This document shows, one piece after another, positions 20,733 to 31,424 of a stretch of DNA of 37,107 nucleotides. A program made the position numbers and the translations under genes. Under the pieces are notes generated by a model. It was given only the letters and a program-made list of their open reading frames with translations. It was not told where the DNA came from and did no database searches. The stretch's first letter is position 1. Each line of letters opens with the position of its first letter. Source of the DNA: Priapulus caudatus (lineage: Eukaryota > Priapulida > Priapulimorpha > Priapulimorphida > Priapulidae); the NCBI RefSeq assembly GCF_000485595.1, contig NW_014577149.1, forward strand, positions 223,360 through 260,466, given 5' to 3'.

Positions 20733-21529
20733 CGATGAAGGGTATTAATAGGTAAAACTTTCCTGACAAACCTCATTGACCACTATCGCTGCGTATGACT
20801 CGCTGGAATACTCTTCCAATATACGTGCCTTACATTTGGAAGTATCGTATATTATTTTTTATTAGACGCGTCGAGTGACGTTGTTGCGCGTTTATCGTCG
20901 CAACTTATAGCCTACTTATAATTATCGTTTGTTCTATACTTGCAATCATCGTCTGATGCGTGGTTGACCCCCTGCAGCGCTGACGTCACGCCTTGCGCCC
21001 CCTCGCAGCGCCTGCGCTCGGCAAATAACGTTCACAACAACCTTTGGTCTAAATCGCTTTTCGCGCTGCCGCGGAACAGAAACTGTTTTTCGCGCGAACC
21101 ACGCTGGCTCTAAGTCAAGTTCGACACCTGCGCACCGCCGTCGTCGCGTGTAATCTAGCGTTAATTTGAGTTAAAATGTTCATTACCCTCGCGTGCCAGT
21201 CCGGGCAGCTTTGTCCGCGACAACGTTGATCGGTCATCGTGACTAGTGCCTTTGTGGCAGGCTAAATTCCGGCGTCGCGGCGGCACTCGTTCCGTGCAAT
21301 ACCGGCGCGCCCGCTAATCTCACCCGTACGGCTATGGCAATGGCATGACGAACGACCGCCAATTGCGCAGCCCATCGTGGGCACCTTGCCGGAGTGAACT
21401 GCACCGCTGGATTGCCAGATCATTCGCATGGGATATACTCGATGCTAGACCGCGATACGCGTGCACGCGGGGCGGCACTTTGTAATAACTACCGACACTT
21501 GTTACGTAATAAGTCTTATATTTAAAATC
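20733..21529. other. no gene; CpG-rich DNA
   Basis: CpG-rich sequence with a TGACGTCA-like site near 20980. It could be a CpG-rich promoter region, but no TATA box, splice donor or open frame backs this. Confidence 0.35.
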
Positions 21530-21743
21530 ATGATTATGTATATGTATATGTATACTGTATACTGTATCATGCTCATATGTATCAATGGCTGCTATCGGCC
21601 CTATCTACTCGTATACGTATGTTATCGTTTATACGGTATACGTGTAGTATGGGATATGTGACTATATAACTTATATGTTATATGTATATGTATATTGTAT
21701 ATGTATATGTATATGTTATGTATATGTATAGTATACATATATG

Positions 21744-21789
<46 letters not shown>

Positions 21790-21790
21790 G

Positions 21791-21827
<37 letters not shown>

Positions 21828-21845
21828 TTATTTATTTATTTATAT
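21530..21845. repeat. (ATATGT)n / (TA)n / (TTTA)n compound microsatellite
   Basis: TATATGTATATG hexamers pass into TATATATA and then TTTATTTA. The Tyr/Met-rich open frame is repeat-derived. Confidence 0.95.
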
Positions 21846-22811
21846 ATTAATTTATAATGAAGCGTTATAATTCAAGCGTTGATATCACGATGAAATTGCT
21901 TTGTGAGTTTCTCCGTAACCTCTAGCCAATGCATTCGCTATATACCATTTAATTGAGGCTTATTCAACCTAATAGCTCTAGACAATGGAGCGAGCCGATC
22001 ATCGATTGCAGACTGTACATTTGGTCCAATCTTCTTTGTAGTACGTTAAGATAATGTTCTTGCTAGCGTTACCCTCATGAGATAACTCTCCTCACCTGGT
22101 GCCAATGTGCTCTAAGGATATGAAATACAATTGTGAAACAGACGGGAATTGGTCGGACCGAGATTTCCAATTCGCTAACTCTAGCCTGATAGAGCACACA
22201 AACAACCCCTGTGCTGGTCACTCATCCTAGGATTTGTACCAGGGGGGGGTCTAACCGTAACCCAAAGTTGCGAGCATGCGAAGGGGGCTCCTGATCCTAT
22301 TAAGGTCACCACGCTGCTGCGCTTGTCAGACTGGACAACCCAATAACGACACGCGTATCCGACACACTCCAACCCGTGTAATTCCGGTAATTGAATATTC
22401 TACATAGAGATATTCACATTAACGTTCTAAAATTCCATATCGTGATTCAATAATTCTATAACATTCGCCATGCATTGCATATCTTGCCGGTCTGACTCAG
22501 ACATGCAAGCGTATATATATATATATATATACTTATATATAGCGAGAACGTAAAAGGAATTAGTGAGGAAGAGTGAGCGATAGAGGGAGAGAGAAAATGT
22601 GACAGGTGGAGAAAGAGAATCACTATAAGCCTAGCCACATGTGAGCATTTAATGTCCAATATTCTCTGCACTTAAGGTTTGTGGCGGTAAGGGGGATTTG
22701 AATGTTTTGCTGTTTGAAACCGAAATCGCGTCAAGAAGGGGAGGATTTTAATTTCCAGATCACCGACGCAAACTTCATATATGACCTTGTTATCGACATT
22801 CGACGAGACGG
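21846..22811. other. no gene; contains (TA)n and a dispersed repeat
   Basis: A (TA)n run lies at 22513-22531 and a GA-rich patch at 22568-22598. No supported coding sequence. Confidence 0.45.
22226..22285. repeat. dispersed repeat, inverted copy of 8497-8555
   Basis: AGGATTTGTACCAG, a G-run, GTCTAACCGTAACCCAAAGT and TGCGAGCA are the reverse complement of the segment at 8497-8555. Confidence 0.75.
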
Positions 22812-23083
22812 GTAATTGCGGCAGATGGGGACGTTGTCGTATCAGGTACTACAGATATGTACCCGAGGTAGTTTTAGGTTGTTTAGTGATATGTTTATAT
22901 TTTTATATGAGGTATGTTTAGGGTTAGGGTTAGGGTTAGGGTTATGGTTAGGGTTAGGGTTAGTGTTAGGGTTAGGGTATACTTCTGTAGTACAAGTCTG
23001 GTACACTTTGTGTATACATATATGTACCTCGGGTACATATCTGTAGTACCTCATAAGACAACGACCCCTTGAGCGTAATTGTG
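22812..23083. mobile_element. inverted-repeat element with TTAGGG core, family 2
   Basis: The 44-bp arms at 22827-22870 and 23025-23068 match at about 41 positions when inverted, sharing GGTACTACAGATATGTACCC and GAGGTA. Weaker similarity extends outward (AATTGCGGC versus AATTACGCT). The core at 22917-22978 is about ten head-to-tail TTAGGG units, two of them mutated. It has no coding capacity. Its size, dyad layout and telomere-like core are shared with 16908-17175, but the arm sequences differ. Confidence 0.75.
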
Positions 23084-24240
23084 CCGTAAATTAACTGGCT
23101 CGATCGCGCGAGTTCTCGCAATTCGCCGCCGCTCGCTATTGAAGTTTCACTATATCGTCCGATTAAAAACAAACGAACCGAACTCGTCGAGCAACGAGTT
23201 GAAAGATCGCCGCTGCGCTCGGGCGACACGCCGACTACCGACGGGCGACCGCACTCGCGTAAAGGTCATTTGGACGTGTCTAGTTTATGTCGACGGCCAT
23301 CTTGGATTCAGCAACCATGTTAGTAAGACTCGAATCGTAATAGGGTCTTTTTCGAATAAAAACGTAGTGGGTTATCTACTGTCACCGTATGAATTTGCAT
23401 GCTGAAGTAAATCACGGTAGGTTGAGCAATTCTAGATTTGATTTCGAGATTCGAGAACACTACTAGTTTTATAACTCCACTATCTTGTAGGCCATCTTGG
23501 ATTTGGCGAGCGTTTTAAAGAAAAAAATCGAAATGGGCTGTTATGAGAAATATCGATAACGAGGTTATGCGCCATCATGAAATTATCAAGCCGCGTTTCA
23601 ACTCTCTTCGCATGTACCTCAAAGTGCCGACTTTACTTCATGTTTATATACGCCATGTTGCTAGACGGTCACCGTGTGGCCTGCCTGCGCGCCGGCAGAG
23701 TATAGGCAAGAGTTGCACGGGGTAACGCGGAACGGGCAGGCGTTGATCGCGTCTTGATTACTCGCATTAATTCATCATTATCGGCGACATGCAGAGCTTC
23801 TGCGTACGACGTGCAAGCAAACGCCCGGAGATGACGTCGTCACCCACGTGGCGCCCCCGGTAATAAAGAACGAAGCCGCGAGAGCGTGCCAGAGGCTGCG
23901 TGGGTAGACATGCAACGCGCTAAATTCGTATAGAAGGCCCGTCGCCGCAGTCGCAGGCTATTTCTACGTAATCAGCCCGTAATTGCATGCTGGTGCGAGA
24001 AATGATTACTTGACCGATGACGTAAGCAGTGCGGTGCAGAACCAGGATGCGCGTGTATACGCACACGAGGTGAGACGATCAGCTGCCTGGTGAGAGACTA
24101 AATCACAAAATCACACATGAGACTATAACACCGGCCCTGAAGCCGGCGGCGGATCAAACGGGCAATGAACACGAATGTGCGGTGTATTGTTAATTCAGAT
24201 GCGCGACATACACGCCGTTGTTGCGTGGCTACGGTTAAAT
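23084..24240. other. no gene seen
   Basis: GCCATCTTGGATT occurs twice (near 23296 and 23491), possibly part of an old repeat. Open frames are below 110 codons without motifs. Confidence 0.4.
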
Positions 24241-24244
24241 GTTG

Positions 24245-24296
24245 CGGTCACTCACTCGTACGAACACACATACACCCACCCACACCCTTACACCTC

Positions 24297-24344
<48 letters not shown>

Positions 24345-24358
24345 CACACACTCACTCA

Positions 24359-24404
<46 letters not shown>

Positions 24405-24855
24405 CACACACACACACAACAACACACACACACACACACACACCACTCACACACACACCACAACACAACACACACCCACACACATTGCACCACACACACA
24501 ACCACACCCGCACAACACAACACACACACACACACACACACAAGCGCACACACACACAACACACACCTTACCCTCCCCCACACACAACACAAACACACAA
24601 CCACACACAACATGCACACCAACACCACACACACACACACCACACATGCACACCCACACACACACACAACACACACACACCCACAAACACACACACACAG
24701 AACACATTGCACACACACAACACACCACACACACACACACACACAACACACACACGACACACCACACACATCCACCACCCCACAACACAACACACACACA
24801 CACCACACAACACACACACAACACGCACGCACACACACACACACACACTCGCACA
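24245..24855. repeat. (CA)n-rich microsatellite, about 600 bp
   Basis: Long interrupted CACACA tract with AACAC and ACCAC variants. The long His/Thr and Cys/Val open frames on both strands are artefacts of the repeat. Alternating purine-pyrimidine runs favour Z-DNA. Confidence 0.97.
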
Positions 24856-24890
24856 CATCATTTCAGCTACTGTCTAAACGTATGATTTAG

Positions 24891-25650
24891 CGTTATGATG
24901 TGGGCTATTGTGAGTTATGTCATATATATATGTCGGACATATTTACAAGTTGATTTTATTGTCGGTGGTAACACGAAATGTACCGGAGAATAGACGAAGC
25001 TGCGAAAATATCATTTCATGACAATATAAGTACACTTACCAAACAACAAATTTCAGCTTAGTATATTCACCTTTCGCATACATAGATGCAATGGGTATGC
25101 AATATGCATGATAAGCTAAGAGTTACATTAATTGTGAGTCATATAATATATATAGTGTGTATTCTGTGTATTATGCATTTTTGCAATCATAAGACGCATA
25201 GCGATAGTTCGGCAATAGAACATACATGAATGTATATTCTAGATATATTATTGTAATAGAGAGGAAGTCTTAATAGCATTAGATACATCATCCCAGGAGA
25301 TCATCCGATTTGTAGGATAAACTTGCTTTCGCCTATCGTCACAATCGGGTTTTATATTAAACAAAAACGCGAAAATTTAAAAAAATGAAACAGAAGAATT
25401 TAATTGTAAAAAGTAAAAAATTGCTAGTACTATTTCGGTTGGCGTAATCGCTTTAAGGCGCCCTTGCTCATATTGAATTTTTTTAGTAAATAATAAAAAT
25501 AACAATAATAATTTTTGGAATCCGATCATAATCTGAACCCAAAACTTTGTTCGCAACTTTTATCTGTTGAATTTAATCTCTACTTAATTATCGAGGAAAT
25601 GCGAGAAATCTGTTATCTCATATGCAAGCCATTATATTTAATGTCCCTGT
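24891..25650. other. no gene seen
   Basis: AT-rich DNA without a supported open frame or repeat. Confidence 0.45.
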
Positions 25651-25666
25651 AGAGCTAGCCCGATTC

Positions 25667-25762
25667 TAGCTCTAGTACTATAGCCCGCGGATCGCTGCCG
25701 CAGGGGCCTCGACTGCCCCTGCCGCCTGCGCCAGCGATCCGCGGGCTATAGTACTAGAGCTA
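25667..25762. repeat. perfect 31-bp-arm palindrome with nested hairpin, flanked by 15-bp direct repeats
   Basis: Arm 25667-25697 (TAGCTCTAGTACTATAGCCC, then GCGGATCGCTG) is the exact reverse complement of arm 25732-25762. The 34-bp centre contains a second dyad, GCAGGGGC/GCCCCTGC. The flanks are near-identical direct repeats, AGAGCTAGCCCGATT at 25651 and AGAGCTACCCCGATT at 25756. It could be a small foldback MITE with a long target duplication, or a structured RNA or cruciform. Confidence 0.9.
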
Positions 25763-25770
25763 CCCCGATT

Positions 25771-26822
25771 CACACTCGCACTGCCCGACATTGGGTGCTC
25801 ACGGACGCTTCTACATATACCACGTCTGTCTCACAACACAGCTTTAATTTCTCCATCGCAGTAATAAAACGCGTCATCCTGACTCGTGACAATGGCGCGC
25901 CAATATGTCATTAGACACGTGTTTGGATGCCCGCGGTGCCACGCGTCCGGTTCCGCCGCTAATGGATGGGAGAAGGTAAGACATTGCGCGCAGGCGAGTC
26001 ACCTTACTCCCTAAAAAAGAGCCGCATTTGCACCCGCGATTACATCCCCGCGATTACTTATTAACGTAACGTATTATTAATCGCTAGCTTTTTACATAAG
26101 GCCAATCTTGCTTATCAGTGTGCTGGGCAGAGAGTACCATTCTAAAAATACGCGTCATATTAATTAAATACAGTAAATTCTCTTTTAGCCCAGGTACTTT
26201 ATTACCGGGCTCTATCTATTTAGCAACAGGTTTCCTAAGCGGTGTTTTGAAGTATATGTACTTTGTGCGTACCTGTGAGTGAATGAATGTTATATTCAAT
26301 TTTACGTGGATCGATTCTCTTTAACAGGTCGTTACCGTTTGTGCTCATAAAATTAATACTAACAGAAATTAACAGTTTTTGACGACAAAATGACATTTTA
26401 CAATGTTCCCATATGCGACGCATGACTATAAACGCCATGCAGGCACCTACGCTCTGTAACATTAAAGTCTATATGAAGCCAATAAAAGCACGTTTTTTTA
26501 AAACAGCAATGTGCAGTTCTCTTGATTCATCTCATTCGATCTGATATTGCTAAACTGCACCGACAGCCCTATATGGAAATTAATACATAACGTAAAGGCA
26601 AGCGAGTTTAGCTGTTTACTAATGAAAAACGTATGCTTCAAAACTGTTTGTAAAACGTTTTATTAATCCCCTCAATATCATTGAGAAAAGCTCTAGAATA
26701 TCTGAAGATTTAATCGAATCAGACAAACTAATAACATGTTACAAACACGATTTCAAAACCTATTCACAAAACTAGCGAGGATGAAATAACCCCTATCGTA
26801 TATTTAAAGGAATAGAAAGCCC
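25771..26822. other. no supported gene
   Basis: A minus-strand frame at 26462-26235 has AG- and GT-like borders but no motif and ordinary AT-rich content. I do not call it an exon. Confidence 0.4.
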
Positions 26823-27570
26823 ATTGATTATGAAATGTTGACGAATGCTAGAGTAACTGGCACCTTGTGTAGTTAATAAGTACATTACCTTATAGCCAAA
26901 CGCATATTAATTTGTCGAATATCACTGCTGGTTACTAAAAAAATGTCTAATTGATATACGTAAATTTGGTAATCTGGCGCCAACGCTAAATTGCTTGCCA
27001 AGCAATATAGCCTCGAATCGGTTAGGTGACGTGACATGTTGCTACGGGTGTTGAGCAGAGAATTGTTTGTCTAGTGACGGCAGTCGTAATGGAGGTAACG
27101 CAGGTTCGTACGATTCGTCAAATTGGGTTCTAATATCCTTTTCCACATATTATATGTTGCTTGTAATCTCAAGATCTTCGTATCTTCATTTATTCTCAAG
27201 AGTAAAACCATAACGTACGGAATGCGCACTCAGACCACAAGGATCGAAATCACTGATGATAGCATTGCATACAGCCGAGCGAAAATGTCCGGTGCACTAT
27301 AATCTGTATGACACCCGCTTCGCCAGTTACGGCCGTCATAGCCGGTAGCGGTTTGAAACTGTCAACAACGGATTAATTTGACTGCGGATTTCAATTAGAC
27401 ATTTCTATACACATTTTCTATACACATTTTCTATACATATTTCCTATACACATTTTAGTAACCAGCAGTGATATTGGACAAACGAATACGCGTTTGGCTA
27501 TAAGGTAATGTACTTATTAACTACACAAGGTGCCAGTTACTCTAGCATTCGTCAACATTTCATAATCAAT
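26823..27570. mobile_element. 748-bp long-TIR (foldback/MITE) element
   Basis: ATTGATTATGAAATGTTGAC, GAATGCTAGAGTAACTGGCA and on to ATCACTGCTGGTTACTAAAA at 26823-26942 recur inverted at 27452-27570 with only a few mismatches (for example GCATATTAATTTGTCG versus GCGTATTCGTTTGTCC). Weaker inverted similarity (TGTCTAATTGA/TCAATTAGACA) continues inward. The right arm also carries a fourfold TTTCTATACACAT tandem. The central 400 bp has no open frame. The near-identity of the arms suggests recent insertion or gene conversion. No clear target duplication was found. Confidence 0.85.
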
Positions 27571-27906
27571 AAGCTTACTATTTTTTTAATTATGCGCTGA
27601 TGTCAGGCCAAACAGTTTGAATTCAGTAAAACCCTATAGTGAGCTGGCGCCGGTGTAAATATCAATCCCGTTATGAATTCATCTGACAAAATCAGGTAAA
27701 CTTCGAAGAATAATTCAATAAACTACGTTAACGACTGTTCTTTTGCTTGCGCAATAAAGTCTTATGTCACACAAGAAATTTTTGCAGTCATAATAAAATT
27801 AGTCCAAGCTAAAACGAAGGGCGGCTACACATGGCTCTGACCAAGAGTGATCTAGCATGCGTATACTAAGCAAGAGTCACAAGAGACACGTAGCACGATC
27901 ACTTAC

Positions 27907-28123
27907 CGCTCACAATTCTGGTCCCGATTATTGCATCGAGGTTCAGGTCTTGAAGGTTGCCCTGCATAAAGCGCAGTGCGCGATGCAAGGCGTCTATGCT
28001 CCTGTCAAGATCCGACCACGCATCCCTCTCGTAAGCACCGTCCGGGATTTGATTGTCAATCAGCGAAGCAGTCGCGACCCACAGCACCGCCAATGCTACA
28101 AGAAACCATGCTGGGCCCCTCAT
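27907..28123 (-). CDS. signal-peptide exon of an unrecognised secreted protein
   Basis: ATG 28123 opens MRGPAWFLVALAVLWVATAS, a textbook signal peptide with likely cleavage near residue 21. After it come IDNQIPDGAYERDAWSDLD, RSIDALHRALRFMQGNLQD and LNLDAIIGTRIVS, an acidic start and then an amphipathic helix. The exon (28138-27907) follows the acceptor CTCTGCTTACAG and ends at GTGAGCG|GTAAGTG in phase 1, giving 72 complete codons. The rest of the protein must lie below 27907 and was not found; the 748-bp foldback element lies in that direction. There is no dibasic site or cysteine in the visible mature part, so a hormone or a helix-bundle protein are both open. A TATA promoter and spliced leader at 30598-30384 suit this gene. 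Confidence 0.7.
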
Positions 28124-28309
28124 AGTCCCGTCTCCCACCTGTAAGCAGAGCGAATCTTAACTTACACCTTAATTATGCACATATATTTACTCGCTCGTTT
28201 AAAACCGCTCAAGTTGCCTGCGTCTCAATTGTAAAAAGTGAGTGACACTTACGTGCGCTCCGCAAATGCATGCGAACGCACGCACGTACTCACACGCACA
28301 ACCACCCAG

Positions 28310-28364
28310 TCACCCACCCACCCATCCAGCCACCCACATATACATACATACATACATACATACA

Positions 28365-28395
<31 letters not shown>

Positions 28396-28515
28396 CATAC
28401 ATAATAATAACACCCCCCCCCACACACACGATTGCAGCCACGCCGCACGCACAACGCGCACCGCGCATACGGCGCACAACACACCACACCCACACACACA
28501 ACTCACACACAATGA
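28310..28515. repeat. (CATA)n and CA/ACGC microsatellites
   Basis: ACATACATAC tetramer array at 28335-28400, then a C-run and CACACA/ACGC-rich sequence. It lies inside the proposed 5' intron of the secreted-protein gene. Confidence 0.9.
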
Positions 28516-28861
28516 CAAACAAGCACTTGCCCGTCATTGCTCAAATATTGGTTACACAAACAAAGATAATTGAACAGCGTTTAATTGAAGGCAATTACAG
28601 ATATTACATAATTTACTAATTATTATTTTACGCAAACTCGTTCGTGTTACATGTTTGCTTTCAGTATCTTTTTAATATCTAATTAAACGCCTTACTCTTT
28701 CATAGTCTGTATTATTTAGTTTTGCTGGGGACTCAGCACCATTGCGCTATGTTACGTAGGCTACTGAGGCAAACTTCTGCACGAAGAGTCGCAATTAAAT
28801 ATAATTTCGGCGCATGTATAGCATCATATATAGTCTCTTTCTCGCCCTTACATCCTTCGCA

Positions 28862-28862
28862 C

Positions 28863-28893
<31 letters not shown>

Positions 28894-28922
28894 GCTTCTC
28901 TCTCTCTCTCTCTCTCTCTGTT
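28862..28922. repeat. (CT)n microsatellite
   Basis: TCTCTCTC tract with short interruptions. Confidence 0.9.
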
Positions 28923-28988
28923 TCCCTCATTCATTCCTTTCTGCTCTCTCGTCTCTCTTTGAAAATTTTTGAAAAAAGCGGCGCCCAC

Positions 28989-29734
28989 ATGATCACAGGC
29001 ATTAAAGCGACAACGGCATATGATTACAAGCTTCCGCTACGCGAAACACAAGCAGCAACCGGAGAGACAGACGCGCGCAATATCATTTGGTCCAACCACC
29101 TTACGACGACATGTGAAACAAAGTCGGCAAGAGAATTTTTACGAATGTAAATAGTGACTTACCTTCCAGAAACAAACTCCACAAGATATTTCATAAGAAC
29201 AATGTTTAAGATCTGTACAGCTGCTATGCCAAAGCGTAAAGAATATAATAGAGAGGAAACAAACGAAAATATTGATGATCATAAACACTGGAAACGCGTA
29301 ACAACAAAAATTGCACTGCCCGAAAAACGTAATCGTTTGGGCCCAACTGGTTATGAAAACTGCCTGCTAAAGATATTAATATACGAGCAACAGTGGACAA
29401 TACGCGAAATAGGCGAAATACGTCGGACTAAACAGCTACCTCTTTCAAGGCAAGACTAGACGAACCTAAGGCATCTTTTCATACGATCAAAACGGAACTC
29501 GAAGAACTTAGTAAACATATTTTGAACTTGAAAAGACAACAACCTAGAAACTACGCGTTAAATGGAAGTACTGAGCAAATCGCCCACATACTCGAACACT
29601 GCGAAAAACTGCAACCTATGCCTTAACAGGAAGTTTCTACATATTGCGATTGCAAACCTGAGACCGCCGACACTGAACAAGAAAACGAACTTGTTAGTTA
29701 ACTGCAAGACATAAAGCATAAATTTTTTATCTAA
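28989..29734 (+). pseudogene. broken coding region, family not recognised
   Basis: About 240 codons can be followed. Frame one: MITGIKATTAYDYKLPLRET...SAREFLRM, stop at 29148-29150; then open again through TYLPETNSTRYFIRTMFK, MPKRKEYNREETNENIDD, RLGPTGYENCLLKILIYEQQ, WTIREIGEI. A frameshift near 29435-29445 leads into ATSFKARLDEPKASFHTIK, TELEELSKHILNLKRQQPR and HILEHCEKLQPMP, stop at 29624-29626. Another open piece with CDCKPETADTEQENE ends at 29699-29701. PKRK is nuclear-signal-like and the TELEELSKHILNLKR part is a likely coiled coil. Codon use looks protein-like, unlike the flanking DNA. It lies inside the proposed 2.2-kb 5' intron of the minus-strand secreted gene, on the other strand. 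An old transposon ORF, endogenous viral gene or retrocopy are all possible; I cannot decide. Confidence 0.45.
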
Positions 29735-30383
29735 GCGAAACGTTCAATGGTAAATCGTGCAATGAATTCGTTTAGCGCCACGCGCCGCAGCAAGTCACGA
29801 CAATGACGCGCTTATTGTATCTATTGTATTTCTTTAGAACGCCATCACGCATGAACAATAGATGACATTATGCTGATGTTTTTATACTGCTCGGGGATGT
29901 TTTCTAAATAGATACTCTGTATTAGGCACTGATGAGTGTGGAGCTTTCGCTCCACACGAAACAGTTCTGTATGCAATAAACAGAGTCAAAATTTCTACAG
30001 TGTCCGTATAACTTTATCTATATTTGCTCTACTCATGGTAGTATTGAGCACTCTCGACACACGAGTTCATAAACAACCATTGGTTGTTACTATATTGGTT
30101 ACTATATTGGTACAACCTATATTGGTTGTACTATATATATATATAATATATTATGTACATATCATATAGTCGCAGAAAGGTATAGGGTTAACTTATTATA
30201 CTCCGATGACAATTAATCTGTCTACTACGAAGAAAATGTGGTATAATATAATATAATAATATACATATGGTCTGTATATAATAAAGAACAAATCATCGAA
30301 TTGTTACTGATCTGTTTCCGTTATCACGCGCACGTGTCGTCTTCATGGTGTATAAGCACCGCGGTGCAGGCGTCAACACTCAC
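29735..30383. other. intronic DNA, no feature beyond TA tracts
   Basis: ATTGGTTACTATATTGGT is repeated around 30080-30130, then (TA)n. No open frame with motifs. Confidence 0.45.
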
Positions 30384-30567
30384 CTTTGTTTCTCTAGTTC
30401 TGCAGCGCTGCCGCAACACGCCGCCACAAAGAGTCGCTTCACGGGCGTCGTTCCACTAGCACAAACTCAAGTCGGCCGATCGTTATTGCTTCCTAGCTTC
30501 GTTCGTAAATACTTTTCATGTCAACTTGGCGATGTACCCACAGACATCAGATTCTGTCTCTACGCGC
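30384..30567 (-). other. probable non-coding first exon (5' UTR)
   Basis: The minus-strand segment starts about 31 bp below a TATAAAAG box and ends at AACAAAG|GTGAGTG (30384|30383), a strong donor. It has no long ATG frame on this strand. The next minus-strand acceptor in front of a coding exon is at 28139-28140, so it is best joined to the signal-peptide exon at 28138 through a 2,245-bp intron. Confidence 0.5.
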
Positions 30568-30590
30568 GCAGCTTCAAAGACTGTGTCATA

Positions 30591-30598
30591 CTTTTATA
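30591..30598 (-). promoter_or_regulatory. TATA box of the secreted-protein gene
   Basis: GGGCGGGTATAAAAGTATGA on the minus strand combines a GC box and a consensus TATA box. The transcription start is expected near 30567. Confidence 0.6.
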
Positions 30599-30809
30599 CC
30601 CGCCCCGCTAACATCGCTGTTTGCCATACACAAGTGCTTGCAGGTTTGGCGTGAAATCGAATTGAGAACCAACAGGGTAGCTGGGAATCGGCGCATGTGA
30701 GTGGAAGAGACGTTAGGAATAGTATGTGTTGTATGCAGTTCGCGTCCAAGCCAAGACATGCGACGTGAATAACACGCGAAAACAAATGATAATTTAATAA
30801 ATTTTAGTA

Positions 30810-30815
30810 TTTATT
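30810..30815 (-). terminator. AATAAA polyadenylation signal, matrix-protein gene
   Basis: This is the closest AATAAA on the minus strand below the stop at 31425. It would give a 3' UTR of about 600 nt and end roughly 200 bp before the next promoter (30598). Confidence 0.45.
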
Positions 30816-31424
30816 TGTATTTTACTATATGTAACTTATACATATACGAATAATTCTATAGTGAATGTAAAACAGAGATTAGATGAGTTGAACCAACTAC
30901 ACAACATGAATGTGGTAACAAATGTTTAGAACATATTTAAATTTAGTTTATAGCGCTCCAAGACGAACGCCTACGCCGTTATGCATTCTAGAACACCACG
31001 CACCGCATGTGATTTAAAAAATCGCCGGAATACTTGCCGTCGCTATACGATAAAATATCAACCACGAATTGTACAGTCATCAACATAAACACGTGACATC
31101 GTAGGGATGGTGATGACGCTAGACATACAGCTGATTCTTAATAGATCGTAAAACACGTGTAAATAGGCCAAACTAGACTCGGCCGTGTCAACAGGTTAAC
31201 GCGCGAAGGGTCGCCGACCCATTACCGCCGAAACACGTTGGGCGACGCTCTATGTGACAGAGTAATTAATGACGGACAATGACAGCTGACGTGCGCAATA
31301 CGACGTGCTTATTAGTGGCAATGGTATAAACATTTGACATGAAGCGATTATACTCGAGTCATCCTAGGCGAACTAATATGGAAGGATTTTGTCGAGAGAG
31401 CGAGCTACGAATCTCCGTGAGCTA

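Noticed and set aside
22917-22978. TTAGGG array considered as a chromosome end
   Set aside because: Only about 10 units, inside a pair of inverted arms and flanked by ordinary sequence on both sides.
24165-24890. Up to 241-codon His/Thr frames and Cys/Val antisense frames
   Set aside because: Translations of the CA repeat in several frames at once; no non-repeat sequence of note.
26235-26462. Minus-strand 75-codon frame considered as the next exon of the secreted gene at 28123
   Set aside because: Borders are weak, phase fit is not established and composition is that of AT-rich non-coding DNA.
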